Assembly (NCBI RefSeq): GCF_036169555.1
Contig: NZ_CP108032.1
Span: forward strand, 558,001 to 622,000
Length of the DNA stretch: 64,000 nt
Direction of reading: 5' to 3'
From: Streptomyces sp. NBC_00306
Lineage (GTDB): Bacteria > Actinomycetota > Actinomycetes > Streptomycetales > Streptomycetaceae
Part shown: piece after piece, positions 49,682 through 60,566 of the stretch
How the letters are laid out: the number at the start of each line of letters is the position of its first letter
How positions within the stretch are numbered: position 1 is the stretch's first letter
Notes under the pieces: generated by a model
The model's input: only the letters and a program-made list of their open reading frames with translations
Told to the model about the DNA's origin: nothing
The model's database searches: none
Translations under genes and position numbers: made by a program

Positions 49682-51223
49682 TCACATCGCGCGTTCGTGG
49701 CCCTCCCAGTACGGCTCGCGCAGCCGGCGCTTGTAGAGCTTGCCGTTCGGGTCCCGCGGCATGACCTCGATGAAGTCCACCGTCTTCGGGCGCTTGTACG
49801 CGGCGAGGTGCTGCTCGCAGTGGTCGAGGATGTCGGCGGCGAGTGCGTCGCCGGCCTCGTGACCGTCGGCGGGTTCGACGACGGCCTTGACCTCTTCTCC
49901 CCAGTCGGCGTGCGGTATCCCGAAGGCCGCCGCGTCGGCGACCGCCGGATGGGTGAGCAGGGCGGATTCGATCTCGGCCGGGTAGATGTTGACACCGCCC
50001 GAGATGATCATGTCGATCTTGCGGTCACGGAGGAAGAGATAGCCGTCCTCGTCGAGAAGGCCGAGGTCGCCGACGGTGAAGAAGTCGCCGATCCGGTTCT
50101 TCCGCGTCTTGGCCTCGTCCTTGTGGTAGCTGAAGCCGCCGGTGGACATCTTCATGTAGACGGTGCCCAGTTCACCGGGCGACAGGCGGTTGCCGTCGTC
50201 GTCGAAGACGGCGAGTTCACTGATCGGCCAGGCCTTGCCGACGGTGCCGGGCTTCTTCAGCCAGTCCTCGGCGGTGGCGAAGGCGCCGCCTCCCTCACTC
50301 GCCGCGTAGTACTCCTCGACGCAGGTCCCCCACCAGTCGATCATCGCCCGCTTCACATGGTCGGGGCAGGGGGCCGCACCGTGGATCGCGTGCCGCATCG
50401 ACGTCACGTCGTACCGCGCCTTGACGTCGTCGGGCAGGGCGAGCAGCCGGTGGAACTGCGTCGGCACCATGTGCGTGTGCGTACACCTGTGTCGGTCGAT
50501 CAGCCGCAGCATCTCCTCGGGCGTCCACTTGTCCATCAGGACCAGCGGATGCCCGATGTGCAGGGCCGCGCCCGCGAACTGGAGCACGGCCGTGTGGTAG
50601 AGCGGGGAGCAGACGAGGTGGACGTTGCCGTCGAAGGGCATGATGCCGAAGATGCCGAGGAACCCGCCGAGATAGGTCTCCTCCGGGGCCTTGCCGGACA
50701 GCGGCCGGCGGATGCCTCGCGGCCGTCCGGTGGTGCCCGAGGTGTAGTTCATGACCCAGCCGAGCGTGCGGCCCTCGGGGGCGGACTCCTGTTGTCCGTC
50801 GAGGAGTTCGGCGTACGGACGGAAGCCGTCGACGGCGCCGACCGCGTACCGGTGGCTCGCGGGCAGCTTCGCCTCGTCGGCCGCCGCCGTCGCCGCGTCG
50901 CCGAACCGCTCGTGCGCGATGAGGACCTTGGCGCCGGAGTCGGCGACGATCCAGGCGATCTCGGGGCCGACGAGGTGGTGGTTGACGGGGATGAGATACA
51001 GCCCGGACTGGGACGCCGCGAGGTAGGCGGTGAGGAGTTCGACGCCGTTGGGGAGCACGACGGCGAAGGCGTCACCGCGCTCGAGACCCGCGGCGCGCAG
51101 CCCGTGGACGAGCTGGTTGACGACGGCGTGCAGCCGGCCCGCGGTCCAGGCCGTACCGTCGGGCGCGGTCAGGATCGTGCGGCCGGGGTCGGCTGCCGCC
51201 TGGGCCCAGAAACCGTTGGGCAT
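49682..51223 (-). CDS. Acyl-CoA synthetase in operon with nitronate monooxygenase
   Basis: A 513-aa ANL ligase starting at ATG 51223, which shares its A with the upstream TGA (TGATG), and with AAGGAG 7 nt upstream. Motifs: NYTSGTTGRPRGI, YYAASEGGG, DFFTVGDLGLLDEDGYLFLRDRKIDMIISGGVNIYPAEIE and the catalytic lysine in PNGKLYKRRL. The form with THTHMVPTQFHRLL is seen in actinobacterial FadD proteins for sterol- or terpenoid-derived acids; exact substrate unknown. The shared TCTGAY-N5-GTCAGA operator suggests co-regulation with the Ltp/EchA/FadD19-like module. Confidence 0.88.
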   Translation of the reverse strand: MPNGFWAQAAADPGRTILTAPDGTAWTAGRLHAVVNQLVHGLRAAGLERGDAFAVVLPNGVELLTAYLAASQSGLYLIPVNHHLVGPEIAWIVADSGAKVLIAHERFGDAATAAADEAKLPASHRYAVGAVDGFRPYAELLDGQQESAPEGRTLGWVMNYTSGTTGRPRGIRRPLSGKAPEETYLGGFLGIFGIMPFDGNVHLVCSPLYHTAVLQFAGAALHIGHPLVLMDKWTPEEMLRLIDRHRCTHTHMVPTQFHRLLALPDDVKARYDVTSMRHAIHGAAPCPDHVKRAMIDWWGTCVEEYYAASEGGGAFATAEDWLKKPGTVGKAWPISELAVFDDDGNRLSPGELGTVYMKMSTGGFSYHKDEAKTRKNRIGDFFTVGDLGLLDEDGYLFLRDRKIDMIISGGVNIYPAEIESALLTHPAVADAAAFGIPHADWGEEVKAVVEPADGHEAGDALAADILDHCEQHLAAYKRPKTVDFIEVMPRDPNGKLYKRRLREPYWEGHERAM

Positions 51224-52329
51224 CACTGACTCCTTCCGGCAATGCGGTTGATGCGGTCCACGGCCCGTTCGAAGCCGCGGGTCAGATCGTCGAAGACGGT
51301 CTGCACAGCACGCTCGGACGTCATCCGTCCGACGATCTGGCCGACCGGTGTGCCGAGCAGCGGCACCACCTCGTGCTTCTGGATGCGGGAGACGGCCTCG
51401 GCGACGAGCAGGCCCTGGAGCGGCATCGGGAGGGTGCCGGGTCCGTCCGGGCCGTCCCAGGCGTCGGTCCATTCCGTCCGCAGCTGGCGCGCGGGCTTGC
51501 CGGTGAGGGCCCGCGAGCGGACGGTGTCGCCGGAGCCGGCGGCGAGGAGTTTTGCTGTCAGTGCGCGGGAGTGCAGATCGGCCTCGGTGGTGGTGAGCCA
51601 GAGCGACCCGAGCCAGGCTCCCTGTGCGCCGAGCGCGAGTGCCGCGGCGATCTGTTCACCGCTGCCGATGCCGCCGGCGGCGAGTACGGGCAACGGGTCG
51701 ACGGCGTCGACCACTTCGGGAGTGAGCACCATGGAGGCGATCTCGCCGGTATGCCCGCCCGCCTCGTAGCCCTGGGCGACCACGATGTCGATGCCCGCCT
51801 CGGCGTGGTGCTCGGCGTGGTGTGCGCTGCCGGCGAGTGCGGCGACCAGGACGTCCTGGTCGTGTGCGCGGTACACGACGTCGCCCGGCGGGGAACCGAG
51901 GGCGTTGGCGAGCAGCCTGATCGGGTACTGGAAGGCGACGTCGAGCTGTGTGCGGGCGACTTCTTCCATCCATCCGGTGATGCGCCACCCCGCCGCCTCG
52001 CCCTCGGCGAGTTCGGGCACCCCGTGTTTGGCCAGGGTGTCGCGGACGAACTGCCGGTGCCCCTCCGGAATCATCGCCTCGACATCGGCCTCGGTGACGC
52101 CTTCGACCTTCTTGGCGGGCATGACGACGTCGAGTCCGTACGGCTTGCCGTCGCTGTGCTCCTGCATCCAGTCGAGATCGCGTCTGAGGTCGTCGGGGGC
52201 GGTGTAGCGGACGGCCCCGAGGACGCCGAACCCGCCGGCCCTGGTGATGGCGGCGGCCACCGCGGGGAACGGCGTGAAGCCGAAGATGGCGTGTTCGATC
52301 CCCAGTCTCTTGCTCAGCTCCGTCTCCAT
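51223..52329 (-). CDS. Nitronate monooxygenase family flavoprotein
   Basis: A 368-aa FMN-dependent TIM-barrel protein of the nitronate monooxygenase/2-nitropropane dioxygenase family. FMN-binding blocks are AAITRAGGFGVLGAVRY, VAQGYEAGGHTGEIASM (with the catalytic-type histidine in GGHTG) and LAAGGIGSGEQIAAALALGAQGAWLGS. ATG 52329 has no good Shine-Dalgarno. It is translationally coupled to an acyl-CoA synthetase gene; in mycobacteria similar proteins occur in sterol catabolic regulons. True substrate could be a nitronate or an enoyl-type compound. Confidence 0.88.
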   Translation of the reverse strand: METELSKRLGIEHAIFGFTPFPAVAAAITRAGGFGVLGAVRYTAPDDLRRDLDWMQEHSDGKPYGLDVVMPAKKVEGVTEADVEAMIPEGHRQFVRDTLAKHGVPELAEGEAAGWRITGWMEEVARTQLDVAFQYPIRLLANALGSPPGDVVYRAHDQDVLVAALAGSAHHAEHHAEAGIDIVVAQGYEAGGHTGEIASMVLTPEVVDAVDPLPVLAAGGIGSGEQIAAALALGAQGAWLGSLWLTTTEADLHSRALTAKLLAAGSGDTVRSRALTGKPARQLRTEWTDAWDGPDGPGTLPMPLQGLLVAEAVSRIQKHEVVPLLGTPVGQIVGRMTSERAVQTVFDDLTRGFERAVDRINRIAGRSQ

Positions 52330-52372
52330 GGGCGGCAGGATGCCGCAGCCGGAGGGACGAGGGAAGAGATTT

Positions 52373-52389
52373 TCTGATGCTGTGTCAGA
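52373..52389. promoter_or_regulatory. Operator palindrome TCTGATGCTGTGTCAGA (site 2)
   Basis: Matches site 1 (38630-38646) in both arms apart from one base (TCTGAT/GTCAGA), in length and in its flanks (TTT before, TTCTTT after). It lies 44 nt upstream of the nitronate monooxygenase start, where a repressor would block the minus-strand promoter. Confidence 0.68.
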
Positions 52390-52402
52390 TTCTTTGAGGT
52401 GG

Positions 52403-52465
52403 TTGACACCGCCCGAGCCCCGCAAGAAAGTTTCACTGCTGATCGTGATCCCGAAAGATACTTTC
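52403..52465 (+). promoter_or_regulatory. Candidate promoter and GAAAG/CTTTC operator repeats of the serine hydrolase gene
   Basis: TTGACA at 52403-52408 is a consensus -35. It is followed by GAAAGTTTC (52426-52434) where the -10 would be and by the palindrome GAAAG-ATA-CTTTC (52453-52465). Paired sites of this form occur at LacI-family-controlled Streptomyces promoters; the actual regulator is unknown. Confidence 0.45.
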
Positions 52466-52484
52466 AGGAGAGGGTAGGTTCCGG

Positions 52485-54323
52485 ATGACACAGGGCGCGG
52501 AGGGCAGAGGGATCAGCCGACGGAGACTGGGCAGCGGAGTGCTGGCCCTGGGCGGAGCGCTCGCGCTGGGGCCGATCCCGTTCGCCGACGCGGCGGCCGC
52601 CGAGAGCGGTGGGGCTTCCGGCGGAGGCGCGAGTCCGGCCGGCGGGCGGCCGACCCTGCGGCGCGGCAGCCCGGAGCAGGCCGGTCTGATCCCCCGCCAC
52701 CTGGAGCAACTCGTCGCCGACGCACAGACGTTCCTCGGCCCGTCGCCGAAGCACCCCTGGTACGCGGGGGCGGTACTGCTCGCGGGACGCGGCGGCACCG
52801 TGGCGCTGCACCGGCCGATCGGCAAAGCGGTGCGCTACGCCGCGTACGACGAGAAGACCGACACCGGCGTGGAGTTCCCGCCCGAGCGGCAGATCCCCAT
52901 GGCCGAGGACACGGTCTTCGACCTGGCGTCCGTGTCCAAGCTGTTCACCTCGCTGCTCGCCGTGCAGCAGATCGAGCAGGGCACGCTGCGGCTGGAGGCG
53001 GCGGTCGCCACGTATCTGCCGGACTTCGGAGCCGGGGGGAAGCAGGACATCACCGTCCGACAGCTGCTCACCCACACCTCGGGGCTGCGCGCCTGGATTC
53101 CGCTCTTCAAGGAGCCCACCCGTGAGGGCAAGCTCCGGCTGCTCTGGAACGAGGTTCCGGTCACGCCGCCGGGCACCGCCTACCTCTACTCCGACCTCAA
53201 TCTGATCTCCCTCCAGCTGATCCTGGAGAAGATCACCGGTCTCCCACTGGATGTACTGCTCCGGGACGAGATCACCGCTCCGCTCGGGATGCACCGGACG
53301 CGTTTCAATCCACCCGCCTCCTGGCGGCGCAAGATCGCCGCCACCGAGGATGCCCGGCTGCCCTGGTCGGGCCTGGACCGCGGACTCGTGTGGGGAGAGG
53401 TGCACGACGAGAACGCCTTCGGCTTCGGCGGCGTCGCCGGTCACGCCGGCGTCTTCTCCTGCGCCTGGGACCTCGCGGTCCTGGCCCGGACACTCCTCAA
53501 CGGCGGTGTCTACGGGCGGTCCCGCATCCTGCGCCCGTCCTCCGTCGAGTTGATGTTCACCGACTTCAACACCGCCTTCCCGGGCGACGAGCACGGCCTC
53601 GGCTTCGAGCTCTACCAGCACTGGTACATGGGAGCCATGGCCACCCCGCGCACCGCCGGGCACACCGGATTCACGGGCACCAGTCTGGTCCTCGACCCCG
53701 GCTCCGACTCGTTCCTGATCGTGCTCGGCAACTCGGTCCACCCGGTGCGCAGTTGGCGGAGCGGCAGTGCGCCACGGGCGGCCGCGGCCAACAACCTCGC
53801 CCGTGCCGTCCCCGTACGTCCCGACCACGGCCGCAGGGCCTGGTTCGCGGGCATGGCCGCCGCCTCGTCCGCGACGCTCACCCTGCCCGGGCTCGCGCTG
53901 TCGTCCGCGCCTGCCTCCGGGTCCGGGTCCGGGTCTGCCCGGCTCGGATGCTCCCTGTGGTGGGACACCGAGCCGGGCTCCGACGGCCTGTTCCTCGAAG
54001 CGTCGTCGGACGACGGCGCGAGCTGGCAGCCGGTGCCGTTCACGACCGCACGGGACGGTGCGGCGCCCCAGCCGCATCCGGCGGGCACCGCGACCGGCTG
54101 GTCGGGGCGCCGCTGGCACCGGCTGACCGCGGACCTCGCCGCCTGGCGCGGCACCACCGTCCGGCTGCGCTGGCGTTACGCCACCGACCAGCTCTATGTG
54201 GGCCGCGGGGTCTATGTGGACGCGATCAAGGTCACGGACCGGGGCCGCACCGTCTTCGACGAACGCAGGCCCCGGGACGCAGCCCGGATCGAGGCCACGG
54301 GCTGGACGGCGTCCACGGACTGA
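52485..54323 (+). CDS. Tat-exported serine hydrolase (class C beta-lactamase/esterase fold) with C-terminal jelly-roll-like domain
   Basis: A 612-aa protein. The N terminus SRRRLGSGVLALGGALALGP is a twin-arginine signal. Residues about 60-440 are a serine beta-lactamase-like domain with SxxK nucleophile motif at Ser149-Lys152 (LASVSKLF), the Tyr motif YLYSDLN and a C-terminal HTGFTGTS in place of KTG. The last 160 residues (LGCSLWWDTEPGSDGLFLEA to the end) resemble a beta-sandwich like those of immune-inhibitor-A-type or carbohydrate-binding modules. HTG at the third motif favours an esterase, D-aminopeptidase or cell-wall enzyme over a resistance enzyme. Converges on the next gene with 7 nt between stops. 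Confidence 0.87.
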   Translation: MTQGAEGRGISRRRLGSGVLALGGALALGPIPFADAAAAESGGASGGGASPAGGRPTLRRGSPEQAGLIPRHLEQLVADAQTFLGPSPKHPWYAGAVLLAGRGGTVALHRPIGKAVRYAAYDEKTDTGVEFPPERQIPMAEDTVFDLASVSKLFTSLLAVQQIEQGTLRLEAAVATYLPDFGAGGKQDITVRQLLTHTSGLRAWIPLFKEPTREGKLRLLWNEVPVTPPGTAYLYSDLNLISLQLILEKITGLPLDVLLRDEITAPLGMHRTRFNPPASWRRKIAATEDARLPWSGLDRGLVWGEVHDENAFGFGGVAGHAGVFSCAWDLAVLARTLLNGGVYGRSRILRPSSVELMFTDFNTAFPGDEHGLGFELYQHWYMGAMATPRTAGHTGFTGTSLVLDPGSDSFLIVLGNSVHPVRSWRSGSAPRAAAANNLARAVPVRPDHGRRAWFAGMAAASSATLTLPGLALSSAPASGSGSGSARLGCSLWWDTEPGSDGLFLEASSDDGASWQPVPFTTARDGAAPQPHPAGTATGWSGRRWHRLTADLAAWRGTTVRLRWRYATDQLYVGRGVYVDAIKVTDRGRTVFDERRPRDAARIEATGWTASTD

Positions 54324-54330
54324 CGCGGTG

Positions 54331-55863
54331 TCACCGGCCCAGCACCGCCATGGCGGCGTTGTGGCCGGGCACCCCGCTCACGCCTCCGCCACGCACCGCG
54401 CCCGCACCGCAGAGCAGGACGTTGGCGTGCGCGGTCTCGACGCCCCACCGCCCGGTCGACTCGGTGGCGTAGGGGAAGGACAGGTCGCGGTGGAAGATGT
54501 TGCCGCCGGGGAGCAGCAGTTCGCGGTCCAGATCGAGCGGCGTCTTGGCCTCGATGCACGGCTCGCCGTTCTCGTCGAGCGCCAGACAGTCCGCGAGCGG
54601 CTCGTCGAGATAGGTGTCCAGTTCAGCGATGGTGGCGGCGAGCAGCTCCGTGCGCGCGGCGTCATTGTCGGCGGTGAACAGCCTGGCCGGGGTGTGCAGT
54701 CCGAACAGTGTCAGTGTCTGGTAGCCCTGCGCGGCGAGTTCGGGGCCGAGGATGGAGGGGTCGGTCAGGGAGTGGCAGTAGATCTCCGACGGCGGCGCGC
54801 TGGGCAGCCTGCCCGAGGCCGCTTCCCGGTACGCGGTGGCCAGTTGGCCGTACCCCTCGGAGACGTGGAACGTCCCGGAGAACGCGTCGCGCGGGTCGAC
54901 GGAGCTGTCCTTGAGCCGCGGCAGCCTCCGCAGCAGCATGTTCACCTTGAGCTGTGCGCCCTCGGCCGGCTCGGGCGCCTCGTCGCCGAGCAGGGCGGCC
55001 AGCTCCCGCGGTGAGGCGTTGACCAGCACATGCCCCGCGTCGACCGTTCCCTCGGCGTCGTGCGAACGGTAGGTGACGGTGGCGTGCTCGCCGTCCGTCT
55101 CGATGCGGGTCGCCTCGTGCAGGGTCACGATCTTCGCGCCGGCGTCCCGGGCGGCCGCGGCCAGGGCGTCGGTCAGCGCGCCCATCCCGCCGACGGGCAC
55201 GTCCCAGTCGCCCGTCCCGCCGCCGATCACGTGGTACAGGAAGCAGCGGTTCTGGGCGAGGCCCGGATCATGGGCGTCGGCGAACGTCCCGATCAGGGCG
55301 TCGGTGAGGACGACACCCCGGACGAGGTCGTCGCTGAACCGCTTCTCGATCGCCTCACCGATGGGCTCCTCGAAGAGGATCCGCCAGGCGGTCTCGTCGT
55401 CGATCCGGGCCCGCAGCGCGTCCCGGGTCGGCAGGGGTTCCGTGAGGGTGGGGAAGACCCGCTCGGCGAGGCGGGCGGTCATGCCGTAGAAGTCCTCCCA
55501 GGCGGCGTACTCGCCCTCACCACCGGTGAGCGCGGCGAACGACTCCCGGGTCCGGCCGGCGCCGACGAGGAGCCCGCCGGTGCCCTTGGGGGTGTAGGAG
55601 GAGACGGTGCGCTTGCGTACGGAGAAGCGCAGACCGAGCTCGCTGACGATCTTCTCCGGCAGCAGCGACACGAGGTAGGAGTAACGCGAGAGCCGCGCGT
55701 CGACCCCGGCGAAGGGCCGTGTGGATACGGCCGCTCCCCCGGTGTTCCCCCGGCGCTCCAGGACGAGCACCGAGCGACCGGCGCGGGCGAGGTAGGCGGC
55801 GGCGACCAGGCCGTTGTGGCCTCCACCGACGATCACGACGTCATACGCAGTGTGTGCGGACAT
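54331..55863 (-). CDS. NAD(P)/FAD-dependent oxidoreductase of the phytoene-desaturase (CrtI/PDSR) type
   Basis: A 510-aa flavoprotein. The dinucleotide-binding motif VVIVGGGHNGLVAAAYLARAG at residues about 9-29 and the following LERRGNTGGAA, plus the C-terminal AHANVLLCGAGAVRGGGVSGVPGHNAA FAD-contact segment, place it with CrtI-like and pyridine nucleotide-disulphide oxidoreductase domain 2 (PYROXD2) proteins. No phytoene synthase or other carotenoid gene is in the window, so a carotenoid role is not supported. ATG 55863 follows AGGGG. It is downstream of the kinase gene on the same strand with a 115-nt gap. Confidence 0.87.
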   Translation of the reverse strand: MSAHTAYDVVIVGGGHNGLVAAAYLARAGRSVLVLERRGNTGGAAVSTRPFAGVDARLSRYSYLVSLLPEKIVSELGLRFSVRKRTVSSYTPKGTGGLLVGAGRTRESFAALTGGEGEYAAWEDFYGMTARLAERVFPTLTEPLPTRDALRARIDDETAWRILFEEPIGEAIEKRFSDDLVRGVVLTDALIGTFADAHDPGLAQNRCFLYHVIGGGTGDWDVPVGGMGALTDALAAAARDAGAKIVTLHEATRIETDGEHATVTYRSHDAEGTVDAGHVLVNASPRELAALLGDEAPEPAEGAQLKVNMLLRRLPRLKDSSVDPRDAFSGTFHVSEGYGQLATAYREAASGRLPSAPPSEIYCHSLTDPSILGPELAAQGYQTLTLFGLHTPARLFTADNDAARTELLAATIAELDTYLDEPLADCLALDENGEPCIEAKTPLDLDRELLLPGGNIFHRDLSFPYATESTGRWGVETAHANVLLCGAGAVRGGGVSGVPGHNAAMAVLGR

Positions 55864-55978
55864 GGGCGGACGATATCCCCTGATGGGGGCCGGGGTCCTG
55901 CCCTGTGGACACCCGGTCCGACTCGTTGGGATCAGTACGACAGTCGCTGCCGGCCGTGGGTGCCCACCCTGCGAACAC

Positions 55979-58194
<2,216 letters not shown>

Positions 58195-58213
<19 letters not shown>

Positions 58214-59121
58214 CGCGTGCTGTCGCCCCCGTTGCTCTGCTGCGCCCCACCCGGCCCGTTCAGTATGGCCTCCTGTCTGCGGAGTTTGTACGGGGCGGGG
58301 CGGGTGTCCGGTCCGAGACGGGCCATTGCTTTCAGGATGTGACCCGGCGGGAGCTGCCAGCGGACGCGGGAGGGGATGCAGCGCAACAGTCTGCCGGTGG
58401 CGGCCAGCTGACGGGTGACGCGCCGCGGTGGGGGCGCCGGACGGCCGTACAGCCCGTGGGCGAACGGCGGCAGAGTGTTGTACGCGAGGTTCGCCACGTG
58501 CCTCCACAGCAGTTCCCGTGCGGGCACGAGCAGGGCGGGCGTCGGCGGACGCCGCAGGAAGTCGTCCACGTCCCGTGCGTCGGACCCGGCCGCGAGCAGC
58601 GGCAGTGTCGTACGGAAGTACTCGGCGAGGTGGGCGGCCGTGGCGGGTACGGTCTCGGGATCGAGGCCGACGAGGCGTGCGCTCTCGCGGTGTTCGTCGA
58701 CGTAGCGGTCGGCCTGCGCGTCGCTGAGGGGAAACCCGGAGCGGCGGGCGACATGGAGGTAGGAGTCGATCTCGGCGCAGTGCACCCAGAGCAGCAGGTC
58801 CGGTTCGTCGACGCCGTACCGCTCGCCGGTGGCGGGGTCGGTGGCCTTCAGCCGCGAGTGGATCCGCCGCACCCGGGCGCCCGCCTTCTCGGCCGCCTCG
58901 GTGGTGCCGTAGCTGATGGTGCCGACGAAGTCGGCGGTACGCAGGAGCCTGCCCCAGGCGTCCTTGCGGAAGTCGGAGTTCTCCATGACCCCGCGGACGG
59001 CGCGGGGGTGGAGTGCCTGGAGGTACAGGGCGCGGACGCCCGCCACCCACATCATCGGGTCGCCGTGCAGGTGCCAGGTGACGGAGTCGGGCCCGAACAG
59101 CCCGGGGTCGGCATCGCTCAT
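58195..59121 (-). CDS. DUF2236 / MpaB-family oxygenase-like protein
   Basis: A 308-aa protein with the DUF2236 pattern: PDSVTWHLHGDPMMWVAGVRALYLQALHP (with the conserved Trp and His), VGTISYGTTEAAEKAGARV, WVHCAEIDSYL and LWRHVANLAYNTLPPFAH. The family is related to latex-clearing protein and MpaB, which use a haem held by histidines of the helical core (His in ALHPRA and WVHCAE are candidates). Substrate unknown. It heads a two-gene unit with the TPR kinase, which could phosphorylate it or respond to it. Confidence 0.85.
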
Positions 59122-59270
59122 GTGTGACCAGGATTTCTCGTGGGGACCATGCGGCGTCCGCGACGTGCGCTTCTGTCAACGACGGTAACGGCAGAGCGGC
59201 CGGGATGAGGACTACACCGGCGGGTCGAACACCGATGCGACAACACCCGTGATCTACATATGCTCGTCCG

Positions 59271-60077
59271 ATGATCGGAGAAGAGATCACACAGGGGAAC
59301 CACCAGGGCATGCTCGCGGGCCAGGTGGCGATGATCACGGGCGCGTCCAGCGGGATCGGCGCCGCCTCCGCGCATCTGTTCGCGCAGGAGGGGGCCGCCG
59401 TCGTACTGATGGCACGCCGTGCCGAGAAGCTGCGCGCCATTGCCGAGGAGATCACCGCCAAGGGCGGCCGCGCGCTCGCCGTTCCGGGTGACGTCGCCGA
59501 TTCCGGCGACGTCCGCCGGGTGGTGGAGGCGGCCGTCGAACAGTTCGGCGGGCTCGACTGCGCCTTCAACAACGCGGGCTACGCCACGGTCGGGACACTG
59601 CTGCACGAGACCGAGGACGAGATCTTCGACCGCACGATGGACGTCAACGTCCGGGGGGTGTGGAACTGCATGAAGCACCAGCTGCCGGTGATGCTGGCGT
59701 CGGGCAGGGGCGGCTCGGTGGTCAACACCAGTAGTACCGCGGGGCGTTACGCGACGGGCGCGTCCGTGCCGTACGTGGCGGCCAAGCACGCGATCCTCGG
59801 CATCACACGCGCGGCGGCGGCCGAGTACGGCGCGCAGGGCATCCGCGTCAACGCCCTCGTGGTCGGCACCACGCGCAGCGAGATGATCGACGAGGCGGTC
59901 CGCCAATTCCCGCACCTGGAACAGGCGTTCATCGCCCCGCAGATCCAGAAGCGCATGGCGGATCCGCAGGAGATAGCGGAGGCGGCGGTGTGGCTGTGCA
60001 GTGTGCGTGCCTCTTTCGTCACCGGGACGGCGATGCCGGTGGACGGGGGCATCTCGGCGCAGGCGAAGGCCGAATGA
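59271..60077 (+). CDS. Short-chain dehydrogenase/reductase
   Basis: A 268-aa classical SDR: cofactor motif TGASSGIG (residues about 24-31), NNAGYA, catalytic Ser in NTSSTAG, Tyr-x3-Lys in YVAAKHA, and the C-terminal VTGTAMPVDGG. A basic residue pair after the second strand (MARRAEK) suggests NADP(H). ATG 59271 has no obvious Shine-Dalgarno; an internal ATG 13 codons later (MLAGQVAMITG) is where many relatives start and may be the true one. Divergent from the DUF2236 gene with a 149-nt gap. Confidence 0.88.
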   Translation: MIGEEITQGNHQGMLAGQVAMITGASSGIGAASAHLFAQEGAAVVLMARRAEKLRAIAEEITAKGGRALAVPGDVADSGDVRRVVEAAVEQFGGLDCAFNNAGYATVGTLLHETEDEIFDRTMDVNVRGVWNCMKHQLPVMLASGRGGSVVNTSSTAGRYATGASVPYVAAKHAILGITRAAAAEYGAQGIRVNALVVGTTRSEMIDEAVRQFPHLEQAFIAPQIQKRMADPQEIAEAAVWLCSVRASFVTGTAMPVDGGISAQAKAE

Positions 60078-60566
60078 CGTCCGGCTGACCTTGGGTGTGC
60101 ACCACGGCGTCTCGCGGGGCGGGGGCTTCGCGGGCGCCGTGGGCCCGACCGCCGAGAACGACAGGACGAGCGCTCTCCTCCCTGGCGAGGCGGGCACAGG
60201 GCGTGAACTGGGGCATAGCCCGTGGGGTGTGGCCACGCAGCCAACCCTCTTGCCTCGCCGAGAACCATGACGAGGGTGGGTTCGTCGACCGGATCATGGC
60301 GTTCTACCAACAACTTCGGTGCCGGTACCCCGAATTCCTCGCCCGCAGCAACGAGCCGAGGCCGCCCTGGCTCGCGTCTCCGCTCGGTGTGGGGACCGAC
60401 CACGTGATCATCCTCATCAGTGGAGCGATGAGCGCCGTACCCGCACTCCTGCGGATCCACGAGCCGGCGCAGGACCATGGGCTGCACATCGTCGACGCAG
60501 CTGATCCGACGTCCGGCCCCCGACAGCCGGAGGAGCCGTCGACCGGCTGAGGCAGCATCGGGGCCG
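60078..60566. other. 489-nt gap between SDR and cation exporter
   Basis: Apart from the protein remnant at 60269-60550, the left 190 nt show no gene, and no clear terminator was found after the SDR stop. Confidence 0.5.
60269..60550 (+). pseudogene. Remnant of a small actinobacterial protein (N terminus lost)
   Basis: From about 60269 the frame acquires protein-like sequence: GGFVDRIMAFYQQLRCRYPE, PPWLASPLGVGTDHVIILIS and the end HGLHIVDAADP. This pattern is like the C-terminal two thirds of small Streptomyces proteins with FYxxLxxRFP and DHVI motifs found near toxin or unknown genes. No start codon with a ribosome-binding site precedes it, and upstream codons in this frame are noise, so the first 40-50 residues seem to be missing. 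It is judged a decayed gene fragment. Confidence 0.5.

Noticed and set aside
48440-51229. Very long open frame (over 900 codons) on the plus strand
   Set aside because: It is antisense to the antiporter and acyl-CoA synthetase genes, which have clear family motifs; long antisense frames are expected in DNA of this GC content. The same holds for the frames at 42004-44079 (minus), 55814-58342 (plus), 30738-33074 (plus) and 15173-17254 (plus).
52485-54323. Beta-lactamase conferring resistance
   Set aside because: SxxK is present, but the third motif is HTG and there is a large C-terminal beta-sandwich; esterase or peptidase activity is more likely.
54331-55863. Carotenoid biosynthesis gene (crtI)
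   Set aside because: Fold similarity only; no crtB, crtE or crtY gene lies nearby.
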